The translations under genes and the position numbers were made by a program. This document shows, one piece after another, positions 7,813 through 15,152 of a DNA stretch of 64,000 nucleotides; position 1 is the stretch's first letter, and every line of letters starts with the position of its first letter. The notes beneath the pieces were generated by a model. That model saw only the letters and a program-made list of their open reading frames with translations, did not search any database and had not been told where the DNA came from. This DNA comes from Paracoccus sulfuroxidans (GTDB taxonomy: Bacteria; Pseudomonadota; Alphaproteobacteria; Rhodobacterales; Rhodobacteraceae). The stretch lies in contig NZ_VLKU01000004.1 in assembly GCF_007830335.1 (NCBI RefSeq), positions 1 to 64,000 on the forward strand, read 5' to 3'.

Positions 7813-8460
7813 ATGCCAGTTGCAACGGCAACCATCACCGGCCCCGTCTTTGATCAGACCGGGGCACCACCGTTTGACGCAACGATTGAGTTCCGGCTGC
7901 GCAGCAATCCCCGCGATCTGAGCGGCGCCGTACTGCGCGGATCCACCGTAGTGAAGGTCGGGCCTGCCGGGGCGTTCTCGACGGTACTCTACGCTGCCGA
8001 CGGCGGATCGACCTATGACGTGATCCAGCGCCACCACCCCTACCTGGGAGCGGACCTGGTCGAGCAAGATATCGGGCCGATCCGGGTCACCGGCGGGGAA
8101 ACCCGATGGCTCGCGGCGCTGCTGCCGGTCAAGATCGCGACCGGGGCAAGTGATACCCACCGCATCAAGCGCGGCGATAGCTTGAGCATCGCGGGCGTCT
8201 GGCTCGACGAATTCGGCGTTCCGATCCCGAGCGCGGGTGTCGGGATCGCATCAGCGCTGCTCGGACCGGACGGCGTGACGCGCGCCATCACCAGCAGATG
8301 GCAGGCTGGTGTCGGTGAGTTTGAGCTGTCTATGGCAGCCGGAACTACGGCCCAGCTACCCATCGGAACCCATCAAATCGACATCAAGTTTTCGACCGGC
8401 GCGCGCGTTCTGCGCACCATGACGGGTCGCGTTATCGTAGGGCAGGAGATCACACCGTGA
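7813..8460 (+). CDS. Phage tail/baseplate accessory protein
   Basis: The 215-residue product starts at an ATG preceded by GGAG at 7803-7806. The frame stays open upstream to a GTG at 7783, but that start would lie in the terminator stem, so 7813 is preferred. The sequence is beta-rich, with two Ig-like or beta-sandwich halves split near residue 120 (HRIKRGDSLSIAGVWLDEFG). A structural role between hub and spike is likely. Its stop (8458-8460) overlaps the GTG start of the spike gene. Confidence 0.6.
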   Translation: MPVATATITGPVFDQTGAPPFDATIEFRLRSNPRDLSGAVLRGSTVVKVGPAGAFSTVLYAADGGSTYDVIQRHHPYLGADLVEQDIGPIRVTGGETRWLAALLPVKIATGASDTHRIKRGDSLSIAGVWLDEFGVPIPSAGVGIASALLGPDGVTRAITSRWQAGVGEFELSMAAGTTAQLPIGTHQIDIKFSTGARVLRTMTGRVIVGQEITP

Positions 8461-10274
8461 GCGTTTACGACAAGAGCCGGGCAATCCTTTTCACTGGCGG
8501 CACTCTTCCGGTTGGCGGGGTCTCGGCCGGCGATCTGGGGGCGGAAACTTCGCGGGCTACGCAGGCAGAAAGTCGGCTGGGAGCTAAAATTGACGGGCTT
8601 TCGGTCAACGGCGCGGCTGGGTTCAAGGGGCCATATCTGTCGATCTCGTCTGGAATGGCGGGGACAATTGCTGGGCAGGTATTCACGGTAACCCAGCCCG
8701 ACGGGATGCTTGTGGTCAGCAACGACGGCGCGGGGCACACTGTCCTGACATCTCTGGTGTCTGCTGAGATCGCCAATCAGTCGAAACAACCGCCCTACCA
8801 GCCTTACGCATCCTATGCTGCGGCAGAGGCCGCATCCATCCCTGCTTCCGTCGACATGGTGGAAGCGCTTGAGGCGGGTGCCGTCATTGGATGGGTGCGC
8901 GATAGCGAGGGAACGGCCCTTGGCGGCGGCTGGTCTCCTGCTGGAACGCCAACCCCCAAGCATTGGGGCGCGGTTGCAGACGGCGTGACCGATGACCGCG
9001 CGGCTTTCGAGGCCGTCGAAGGTGACGGCGTGTCCCCGGTCAAAGTGACGGGCAGTCATTTCCTGAGCAGCAACACCGCTGCCCAAAATGTTGCTTACAT
9101 TCTGTCCAGCGATGCATCCGTGACAATGGGAGCGGGGGGTTGGAACCCCCGACGCTACTACAAGGACGGCGTCACACCCTTCGATCGCAAGGTGAATTTC
9201 TCCACGCAAAACCCCACCGTTCCACCTGGCGCCTACACCATCCTCTCCGACGGCTACCAGTCAGAAATGTACTGGATCAACCAGTGGGGCTATCAGGAGA
9301 AGGATACCAATGGGAACCATTCCGGTGCCTTCCAAGGGCCTTGGCCAGCCGGTCAGACGCGCGGCGCAAGAACCGGAGCGCACCAGCTCTATCTTCGGGG
9401 ACAGCACTCGGGGATGGGGGACGGCTACAACCTCTTTGGTTCGATGACTGTCGCGCCGCATGGGGATGGTCCGATAACTTACTGGAGTGGTCAGAACAGC
9501 GGCGGGTTCGGGAACTTTCAGGTCAATGCGCAGGGCGCCAAGGTCAACCTGTACGGCCTCGGCGATTGCGTCTTGGACGACAAAGGATTCGCCGACGTAT
9601 CACTTCTTGGCCATGTGTCTATCGTCAAACGGTTCGGACTTGACAGCGGGGATTACGAGGTTCCTCGTTTTAATTTCCTCGCTATCAGTGACGGCGACAA
9701 ACCTCTTGACCATGCGTATGCCACCAAGGGGGCGTATCGACACGGCCTAGATTTGGCGAACAGTACTTTCGTCAACAACTGCGCTATCGCCTTGGGTGAG
9801 GGGCACAGAATTGGGTTTGACGCACAACCGCCGCTGCCCGGCAAATATACGTCGAGCACTGGCGGAACGACCTATGTTCACAAAGCTGTCGGACCAAACC
9901 GGCTAGAGTTTGTGATGGAAGCGACGCCGATCTTGAATCTCTACAGTGACCGCCTAGAGGTCAAGCCTGCCGCAGAGAACAACGCCGGCCTCCGAGTGCG
10001 TGGGGCGTCCGCAACGGCCATGGCCGCCATTGGACAAATTGGCAACACATCTTACGTCTCAGCTCACACGACAGGTTCGGAAACTACTGTCCTTGCGTTG
10101 CGCGCAGCCGATTCAACCGGAGCTGAACAAAGCGTACTCTTGCTACGGGGTTCTGGTGTCGTGGCTGCACCCCTGCTCCCGACATTCGCGGGTAATGCAT
10201 CGGCAAAAGCAGCCGGGCGCACGGCCGGGGACATCTACAAGACCGACATCGGCGAACTAAGGATTGTTGTCTGA
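8457..10274 (+). CDS. Phage tail spike or fibre protein with pectate-lyase-like entry motif
   Basis: The 605-residue protein starts with GTG overlapping the previous stop (GTGA). Residues 169-184 (HWGAVADGVTDDRAAF) match the N-terminal motif common in right-handed beta-helix (pectate lyase-like) tailspikes. The remainder is rich in short Gly/Asn turns and beta segments, as expected for a trimeric spike that binds or cleaves surface polysaccharide. Residues 1-160 probably attach it to the tail. Catalytic residues cannot be identified by eye. Its last 40 bases overlap, on the opposite strand, the 3' end of the sulfotransferase gene. Confidence 0.75.
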   Translation: MSVYDKSRAILFTGGTLPVGGVSAGDLGAETSRATQAESRLGAKIDGLSVNGAAGFKGPYLSISSGMAGTIAGQVFTVTQPDGMLVVSNDGAGHTVLTSLVSAEIANQSKQPPYQPYASYAAAEAASIPASVDMVEALEAGAVIGWVRDSEGTALGGGWSPAGTPTPKHWGAVADGVTDDRAAFEAVEGDGVSPVKVTGSHFLSSNTAAQNVAYILSSDASVTMGAGGWNPRRYYKDGVTPFDRKVNFSTQNPTVPPGAYTILSDGYQSEMYWINQWGYQEKDTNGNHSGAFQGPWPAGQTRGARTGAHQLYLRGQHSGMGDGYNLFGSMTVAPHGDGPITYWSGQNSGGFGNFQVNAQGAKVNLYGLGDCVLDDKGFADVSLLGHVSIVKRFGLDSGDYEVPRFNFLAISDGDKPLDHAYATKGAYRHGLDLANSTFVNNCAIALGEGHRIGFDAQPPLPGKYTSSTGGTTYVHKAVGPNRLEFVMEATPILNLYSDRLEVKPAAENNAGLRVRGASATAMAAIGQIGNTSYVSAHTTGSETTVLALRAADSTGAEQSVLLLRGSGVVAAPLLPTFAGNASAKAAGRTAGDIYKTDIGELRIVV

Positions 10275-11068
10275 TGCGGGGCGAAGCCGATAGCGTGCGA
10301 CTTCTCGCGAATGTAGCGCGCTACGAACTCCTTGTTCATGTCCCCGCCCTGCTTCCTGATTTCGGAGGCTCCAGGTTCCCATGTTTGGAGATCAACGTCG
10401 GCGAACGCCCCGATGCTCCTGACCACCGCAGCCGGATCGCGGCAAATATCGGAATAGCGCACAGGCAGAGAAGGGATGCCGGAAAGAGCAAGAAGATAGC
10501 CCATGTTCTGATTGGACTGCATGATGTAAGACAGCCGAAGGTCGATGTCACTTTCATCGTATACAGCCGCCGCAAGGGCGTTTTCCTGACTGGTCCACTG
10601 CTTGGTCTGAAATGCGATGGACCACGAGACAGCCTGCTCGATCAGGTTCTCGCGCGAGATGTGGATCATCCTGATTCCGCCCTCATACATCCGATCTATG
10701 CGCCAGCGGAGAAGCATCCGCAGCTGATCCCACGACGCTTTGAAACCGATCATCTTACCATTCCCGGGATGGTTTTGGGAAATGGCCCTGAGATAATCGG
10801 GAAATGTTTCTGCGTGGAGTTTCGGAAGTCGCGCCCCGACAGTATCGTGATTAAGCTGCTCATAAAATCCATCGAATGCAGGGGTGGAGCGAAGATACCC
10901 TGCCAGAAGGTTGGAGCCGCACCTGTTGGTGAAGCCGATCAGGTAAAGCGGATGATTGAATACGGGGGCGGCCTCCTCGAAGCGAACCCGTCCGCTGAAG
11001 ATGCCTTCGATGTTGGTCTCGTGGACCATCGGAGCGGAGGCCACCCCGCCAAGTATTTTCGTAGTCAT
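10235..11068 (-). CDS. Stf0-like sulfotransferase (prophage cargo)
   Basis: The 277-residue product has a 5'-phosphosulfate-binding loop, IGFTNRCGSNLL (residues 44-55), in the position of the PAPS-binding loop of Stf0/sulfotransferase-fold enzymes. Further on it has RMIHISRENLIEQAVSWSIA and a C-terminal helix. Such enzymes move sulfate from PAPS to a sugar or lipid. The ATG at 11066-11068 is used; the frame is open 30 codons further upstream, but that extension lacks a good ribosome site. It is the only minus-strand gene among the tail genes, so it is likely an independently expressed cargo gene altering surface sugars. The substrate is unknown. Confidence 0.75.
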   Translation of the reverse strand: MTTKILGGVASAPMVHETNIEGIFSGRVRFEEAAPVFNHPLYLIGFTNRCGSNLLAGYLRSTPAFDGFYEQLNHDTVGARLPKLHAETFPDYLRAISQNHPGNGKMIGFKASWDQLRMLLRWRIDRMYEGGIRMIHISRENLIEQAVSWSIAFQTKQWTSQENALAAAVYDESDIDLRLSYIMQSNQNMGYLLALSGIPSLPVRYSDICRDPAAVVRSIGAFADVDLQTWEPGASEIRKQGGDMNKEFVARYIREKSHAIGFAPHQTTILSSPMSVL

Positions 11069-11117
11069 CTCGGTGGACCTTCCGTTGCCGACGCCGACCC
11101 TAAGTTGAGGAGCAGCA

Positions 11118-11276
11118 GTGCACACCCTGACCCTAACCGACCAGCAATTGCAACTCATCGGCGCGGCCTTGGCTGAAATGCCCTATCGCATGGCCGCGCC
11201 GATCATGGCGGAGATAAACCGGCAGATCGCGCAAGCTCAGCAAGCGTCTGGGGATGCTCCATCGGAGGCCCCATGA
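11118..11276 (+). CDS. Small phage lysis-region protein (52 aa)
   Basis: A GTG start at 11118 is preceded by a clear ribosome site (GAGGAG, 11106-11111). The 52-residue product begins with an [20 protein letters not shown] segment and is helical and acidic, ending in a Pro-rich tail. Its start lies 50 bases from the divergent start of the sulfotransferase gene. Function is unknown; small proteins of this sort are frequent in the lysis region of rhodobacterial prophages. Confidence 0.5.
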
Positions 11277-11326
11277 CCACCATCACATACCGCCTCGGCA
11301 CGGTCGGATGGGCGACCCGCTCCTAA
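11273..11326 (+). CDS. Very short ORF overlapping the preceding stop
   Basis: An ATG at 11273 overlaps the stop of the 52-aa gene and encodes only 17 residues ([17 protein letters not shown]). The beginning resembles the start of a longer phage protein, so this may be a truncated remnant. It may also be chance. It is listed because of the exact ATGA overlap. Confidence 0.25.
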
Positions 11327-11362
11327 CCCCGCCTCCGGGCGAGGTGTGCGATATGGAAAGGC

Positions 11363-11399
11363 CGCAGGATCAGAGGGGGCGCCAGACTCTGATCCTGCG
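11363..11399. promoter_or_regulatory. Strong hairpin (13-bp perfect stem)
   Basis: CGCAGGATCAGAG (11363-11375) pairs perfectly with CTCTGATCCTGCG (11387-11399) around an 11-base loop. The T content after it is modest (TTGTGACTTT), so it could be a weak terminator, a protein-binding site or a recombination core. It lies in a gene-free stretch between small lysis-region genes. Confidence 0.5.
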
Positions 11400-11516
11400 T
11401 TGTGACTTTGCCCAAGGGACGCGGGGCAGGCTCCCAGAGGCTAGGCGACGCCAGTAGGCTAACAGCCAAATGGCACACGACAAATACCACTTTACGCTGA
11501 TGCGCAGGAGGCGCTT

Positions 11517-11804
11517 GTGACCGCACCATCAATTGATAACCGCATCAGTCTGGGGAATATCCTTGTCGCTGGCGGAATGATCGTCAGCATCTCGGTCGCG
11601 TGGGGGACACTCAACGGCAGGGCAGAAACCCTTGCATCCGAGCTGTCAAAGCAGGCGGCAGCGACGGCTTCGCATGAGGCCCGCATCAGGGCCATGGAGA
11701 CGACCACAGCCCGTCAGGATGAGCGCATGGTCCTGATCCTCGACAGCCTACGGAAAATCGAAAGCCGTCTTGAACGAGACATGTCTGTGCCGCGTGGGCC
11801 TTGA
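11517..11804 (+). CDS. Phage membrane protein, holin- or spanin-like
   Basis: A GTG start at 11517 is preceded by AGGAGG (11505-11510). The 95-residue product has one hydrophobic segment (residues 12-29, GNILVAGGMIVSISVAW) followed by a charged, coiled-coil-like region with heptad-spaced hydrophobics (ETLASELSKQAAATASHEAR and MVLILDSLRKIESRLERD). One membrane anchor plus a coiled coil in the lysis region fits an inner-membrane spanin or an accessory holin. No lipobox or second membrane span is present. Confidence 0.55.
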   Translation: MTAPSIDNRISLGNILVAGGMIVSISVAWGTLNGRAETLASELSKQAAATASHEARIRAMETTTARQDERMVLILDSLRKIESRLERDMSVPRGP

Positions 11805-11979
11805 TTGGGGCCGGTGGGCTCTCGGCAACCGAGGTTGGTCGGACACCGGCCCCGCCTCGCTGTGGTGGCGGCGAGGTAGCATATTGTGCTCATATTTTTG
11901 AGAGGTTCAAGAAGATTGCGTGCGAGTTTGCCAATCGATCTTGGTTTTTGGATCGGGTGGCTAGTACTTGCGGCTTTGC

Positions 11980-12207
11980 CTAATGGGCAATGCAGCGTTC
12001 AAACCGCTCAAAGACGGCGCAATCCCATGCTTCGTAGCGGCCAGCTCGCGTGCGATTGAGCTTCCAACGCACAGCCGTCGCCGCGAAGGCGGTTACGGAA
12101 GCCTGGAATGCTGCATGACCTTCTGGGGTGTCCAGCGATGGCAGCACCATGAAGCCGAATTGATGAGGCGAAGTTTGGGCATGATCAAGTTTCGGAAGTT
12201 CGGTCAT
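11980..12207 (-). CDS. Hypothetical protein (75 aa)
   Basis: The minus-strand ORF encodes a 75-residue protein beginning MTELPKLDHAQTSPHQFGFM, with reasonable codon bias and a ribosome-site-like GAAAGG about 8 bases upstream of the ATG. The C-terminal half contains a possible helix (AFQASVTAFAATAVRWKLNR). No domain or motif is recognised. It lies alone, opposite to the surrounding phage genes, so it could be another cargo gene or a chance ORF. Confidence 0.4.
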   Translation of the reverse strand: MTELPKLDHAQTSPHQFGFMVLPSLDTPEGHAAFQASVTAFAATAVRWKLNRTRAGRYEAWDCAVFERFERCIAH

Positions 12208-12496
12208 GTCAGGCCTTTCACGATAGGTTTCTGGACTGAGGTAACGGCCGAGTGCCGGAGCGGCAAGATACTAGCCTCTAAGCTACCGCGATCAGGACGA
12301 CCAAGGGTAATGATGACGGATAGGCCAAAGTGACAAGCAAAAGCATAGCAATGGACATAGAGGACCTCTGTTTTCTCAATTTAAGCTGTAACTGCCTGCG
12401 GCAACGAGCCGATCTTCAAAGCGACTTTCGTGTGGGTGAAAGATGACCTTCCCAGCCTGACCGTCTCTGTAAGTCAATGCTCTTCCGACAAAGCCT

Positions 12497-12515
12497 GGCG
12501 ATCAGACTGATCGCC
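12497..12515. promoter_or_regulatory. 19-bp perfect palindrome, operator-like
   Basis: GGCGATCAG (12497-12505), a central A, and CTGATCGCC (12507-12515) form a perfect dyad. Another partial copy, GGCTGATCGG, follows at about 12523-12532. This is the style of a dimeric repressor operator before the endolysin gene; the cognate protein is not visible. Confidence 0.5.
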
Positions 12516-12588
12516 CCAGCTTAGGCTGATCGGAGAAAGCGGGGGCGCTGTTCCTTTTTGGACTTGTGCCCCTCAATCCTACCACACC

Positions 12589-12613
12589 GCCCGGCCTTTG
12601 TGCTGGGCTTTTT
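12589..12613 (+). terminator. Terminator-like hairpin before the endolysin
   Basis: GCCCGG (12589-12594) pairs with CTGGGC (12603-12608, one G-T pair) around an 8-base loop, followed by five T. It lies 19 bases before the endolysin ATG and could attenuate it. Confidence 0.55.
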
Positions 12614-12631
12614 CATGACAAGGAGACCACG

Positions 12632-13180
12632 ATGGGCAAGATTGCTCTGGTGATCGGGCATAACGCCTGGTCGCAAGGTGCTGTGCGCGTCACAGACGGG
12701 CGCGGCGAATATGACTGGATGACAGATCTGGCCAGTCAGATCTTCACACAGGAACCGGCACTGTTCCGGGTTTTCCGCCGCCCTGCTGGTATTGGCTATT
12801 CGACCGAGATCCGGCGGGCCTATGCGGAAGTGGATGCTTGGGGCGCTGACGCCTCGATCGAGCTGCATTTCAACAGCGCAGCAGCCGGATCAGCGACCGG
12901 CACGGAAACGCTCACCTCAGGGACGACCGGCAGCCTGCGTCTCGCCAAACTGATCCAGCCAGCCATGGTCAATGCCCTCGGGCTGCGGGATCGAGGGCTG
13001 GTGACGCGTAGGCGCGGGGATCGGGGCGGCGAAAGCCTGTGGCAGGGCAGGGCGCCCGCGGTGCTGATCGAACCCTATTTCGGGTCGAACCCCGCCGACT
13101 GTGTTGCAGCCGACCGCCATTTCGCGGCGCTGGCCAGCGCTCTCCACATCGCTTGTGCAACTTACCTCAAAGGAAACTGA
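12632..13180 (+). CDS. Phage endolysin, N-acetylmuramoyl-L-alanine amidase (Amidase_3)
   Basis: The 182-residue product matches the zinc amidase_3 fold. The likely metal ligands are H10 in LVIGHNAW, E26 in RGEYDW and H79 in IELHFNS, and E147 in LIEPYFGSN is the likely catalytic acid. These enzymes cut the amide bond between N-acetylmuramic acid and the stem peptide. No signal peptide is seen, so it would need a holin. The ATG at 12632 is preceded by AAGGAG (12620-12625); the frame is open upstream to 12566 but that extension covers the terminator. The downstream 119-aa membrane gene is its likely partner. Confidence 0.85.
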   Translation: MGKIALVIGHNAWSQGAVRVTDGRGEYDWMTDLASQIFTQEPALFRVFRRPAGIGYSTEIRRAYAEVDAWGADASIELHFNSAAAGSATGTETLTSGTTGSLRLAKLIQPAMVNALGLRDRGLVTRRRGDRGGESLWQGRAPAVLIEPYFGSNPADCVAADRHFAALASALHIACATYLKGN

Positions 13181-13182
13181 CC

Positions 13183-13542
13183 ATGGATCTGATCATCGCT
13201 GCGGTGATGCCGCATATCTTGGAAATCATCAGCATTGTGCTGGCATCTATCCTCGGCTGGGCGGGTAATACGGCCCGCAGGAAGTGGGGCATTGACGTCG
13301 AAGCGCGGCACCGGGATGCCCTGCATTCTGCGCTGCTGACCGGCGCGCGTTTGGCGCTCGAGCGCAAGCTCGAGCCCAAGGCAGCGATCGGTCTCATCCT
13401 GGGCCATGCACAGGCGAGCGTGCCGGATGCGATTGCGACGCTGAAGCCGAGCGCAAGGGTGCTGGAGGATCTGGCGCAGTCGAAGCTTCGGGAAGCTGCT
13501 CAGGTCCGCGGCGCTGAAGACCTGGCCGAGGCTTTGCGGTAA
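13183..13542 (+). CDS. Phage holin-like membrane protein (119 aa)
   Basis: This product begins two bases after the endolysin stop, with AAGGAA just before the ATG. Residues about 3-26 form a hydrophobic segment (IIAAVMPHILEIISIVLASI), followed by a positively charged, helical C-terminal region. One membrane-spanning helix plus a long cytoplasmic helix, next to an amidase gene, fits the single-span holin group. The stop TAA (13540-13542) overlaps the ATG of the following tiny ORF. Confidence 0.7.
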   Translation: MDLIIAAVMPHILEIISIVLASILGWAGNTARRKWGIDVEARHRDALHSALLTGARLALERKLEPKAAIGLILGHAQASVPDAIATLKPSARVLEDLAQSKLREAAQVRGAEDLAEALR

Positions 13543-13646
13543 TGCTTGGGGACGGCATCTACTATGGCGTCAGCGACATCGCCTCTGTTGTCCTTGTGGT
13601 GCTGCCTCAAGGCAGAAAGGTGGGAGGCTGGATGCCGCATATATGA
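13542..13646 (+). CDS. Tiny ORF at the end of the lysis operon (34 aa)
   Basis: A TAATG overlap with the holin-like gene starts a 34-residue product (MLGDGIYYGVSDIASVVLVV and a basic tail). It is followed 18 bases later by a strong terminator. It may be a small lysis or late protein; there is no recognised family. The stop/start overlap is its main support. Confidence 0.35.
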   Translation: MLGDGIYYGVSDIASVVLVVLPQGRKVGGWMPHI

Positions 13647-13663
13647 TCAAGAGAAGGTGGTTC

Positions 13664-13694
13664 GGCAGGAGCTTGGCGTGCTCCTGCCTTTTTC
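13664..13694 (+). terminator. Strong Rho-independent terminator ending the prophage operon
   Basis: GGCAGGAGC (13664-13672) pairs perfectly with GCTCCTGCC (13680-13688), with a 7-base loop and a T-rich tail (13689-13693). It faces the convergent Hint-domain gene and abuts its stop codon. Confidence 0.85.
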
Positions 13695-14842
13695 TAGCTA
13701 ACCAGCGATCGGCGATTCTGAACGTGTCGAACCGCGAGTTTGCGAGCTTGTCGACCGGAAGTTAGTTGACGAGCAGCGACAGGTCGGTAGTCTCTCGTTC
13801 TAAGCTCGGGGAAAATTGCAAAAATCTCCTCGGAAGCTGCTGCACCGACTGCTTTGATGGCTTCCGGTCCAGTGAAGAAGGATTCCGTTTCTGCGCCGTT
13901 TGAAAACACAATTTCATGGCGATCAAAGAGGATGTGGAAGTATTCCACTTCCGCGATATCAGATGCAATATCAATGCCATCAAGTTGAAGGAGCTGCTTC
14001 GCTGCGACCAAAACCTCATTGGTGCCAAACATTCGCTGCGCGATAGAGGAACAGACTAGGATACGGTGCTGGGGAGAAACGAGCAAATCGTATCGGGGCA
14101 GGTTCGTGCCTAAAGCGCCAGCGCGAATTCTGATTGGTCGCAGATGCGCGTTCGCTTGAAGTTGCTTGTATGTCAACCGCTTGGATCCCATCCAGCGAAT
14201 TGGCTGCATCCCGTTGTCTTTGGTTTTGACCATGGTGCCAATTTGGAGGCATTCTACTGCACAACTACCCGTCGAAGTGCTGAGTTCAGTTCCTCGAGCA
14301 AAGCAGACCACAGTAAGCTCGTAGACGCTGCTGGAAAAACCGATTGTCGCAGGATAAGTGGAGTTGGGCAACGGGCTCACGCCTGAGACTACTACTTTCG
14401 AAATTCGATCGATGTCGTTCCATTCCGGCAGGCTGGATACCGAAGGTCGAAAAAAGATGTCGCCGCTGCTCGTTTGCATGAGGATGCCGGATTGTGTAAC
14501 ATCGTGACTGTTACCATCAGCGTCGTGAACGGTAATGGTAAAGTTTGCTTGCACGAACGTGTTAATCGTCGCGTTTGAAACGTGTGCACTTGTATCCGGA
14601 TCGTCGTAGGAGAACCTGCTCGGGCTCTCGAAAAACGTACCCTGATATGAGGTATTGAAATGATTGCCGACAGAGCCGGTATAGTAGTTCCCGCTAACCG
14701 AAACCGGCCGAATTCCAGAGCTGCCTTCAGCGGTCCAACCATTGATAGCATTCGCTTGTGTTTGGCCGATGTTAGTGGAAGGAGTGCTGTCGAAAAGTGG
14801 TGCTTTTCCGATCCACATGAGATTCGTGGTAGTAGAGGGCAT
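13694..14842 (-). CDS. Hint-domain (hedgehog/intein-like) protein
   Basis: The 382-residue product has the start of a Hint domain at residues 180-185 (CFARGT), where C180 would be the self-processing nucleophile. LLVSPQHRIL at 253-262 (H259) is the second conserved block. This matches the Hint_2 type common in Rhodobacterales surface and RTX-associated proteins. Residues 1-179 are a variable, Thr/Ser/Asn-rich passenger with no signal peptide visible. In other Hint proteins, the Cys drives autocleavage or attachment of the N-terminal part. Codon use is AT-richer than in the core genes. The ATG at 14842 follows AGGTGAAAA. An RTX-protein gene lies about 1.6 kb away. Confidence 0.75.
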   Translation of the reverse strand: MPSTTTNLMWIGKAPLFDSTPSTNIGQTQANAINGWTAEGSSGIRPVSVSGNYYTGSVGNHFNTSYQGTFFESPSRFSYDDPDTSAHVSNATINTFVQANFTITVHDADGNSHDVTQSGILMQTSSGDIFFRPSVSSLPEWNDIDRISKVVVSGVSPLPNSTYPATIGFSSSVYELTVVCFARGTELSTSTGSCAVECLQIGTMVKTKDNGMQPIRWMGSKRLTYKQLQANAHLRPIRIRAGALGTNLPRYDLLVSPQHRILVCSSIAQRMFGTNEVLVAAKQLLQLDGIDIASDIAEVEYFHILFDRHEIVFSNGAETESFFTGPEAIKAVGAAASEEIFAIFPELRTRDYRPVAARQLTSGRQARKLAVRHVQNRRSLVS

Positions 14843-15152
14843 TTTTCACCTGTTACTTGTTTCCCAACACACACATTCTGATACCTCTCAGCCACTCGGA
14901 GAAGTAGTTGGACAATTGTACAGGTTATCGGCAATGCTTAGTGCCCAGACCGTCTACCATGGTATCGCTGAGCGCGCCACTGTTTGATGGTTCTGGGCGC
15001 GATCGCAATAGTTTGACAAATGAGCCGCTCGAGCGAACGTGTCTCTTGCCCCGGTAACCTTATGTCCTGTGACGTTGCCCCATTGTCATCCAGCGTGAGT
15101 GATGCTCCTAGTTTCAGTTTTGCCTGTTTGGGCAGGTTGAGCAACAGGAGGA
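14843..15152. other. Gene-poor stretch before the IS element
   Basis: I see no convincing gene. A minus-strand frame (14938-15144) starts at TTG without a ribosome site and runs towards the IS end. It may be a remnant broken by the insertion. Confidence 0.4.

Larger units (their letters stand above)
12208..12631. other. Gene-poor stretch upstream of the endolysin
   Basis: I find no convincing ORF here. The segment holds a 19-bp palindrome (12497-12515) and a terminator-like hairpin (12589-12613), which points to transcription control before the lysis genes. Confidence 0.5.
1..13694. mobile_element. Partial, defective prophage (left end outside window)
   Basis: The block runs from closely overlapping early genes (HTH, ParB-like, adenine-methylase-like, replication-like), through a truncated tape-measure fusion, to tail-tip, tail-spike, amidase and holin-like genes, and ends at a strong terminator at 13,664-13,694. 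Most genes are on the plus strand and overlap by 1-8 bases, as in phage operons. No terminase, portal, protease, capsid, head-tail connector or tail-tube gene is present between the early and tail modules, so the element cannot encode a complete virion from what is seen here. No integrase or repressor is visible; they may lie to the left of the window. The right limit is uncertain: the element may extend to the tRNA-Gly gene at 19,634. Confidence 0.85.

Noticed and set aside
14938..15144. 68-codon minus-strand frame ending near the IS boundary
   Set aside because: TTG start without ribosome site; coding potential is not convincing. Could be a remnant interrupted by the IS, but not supported.
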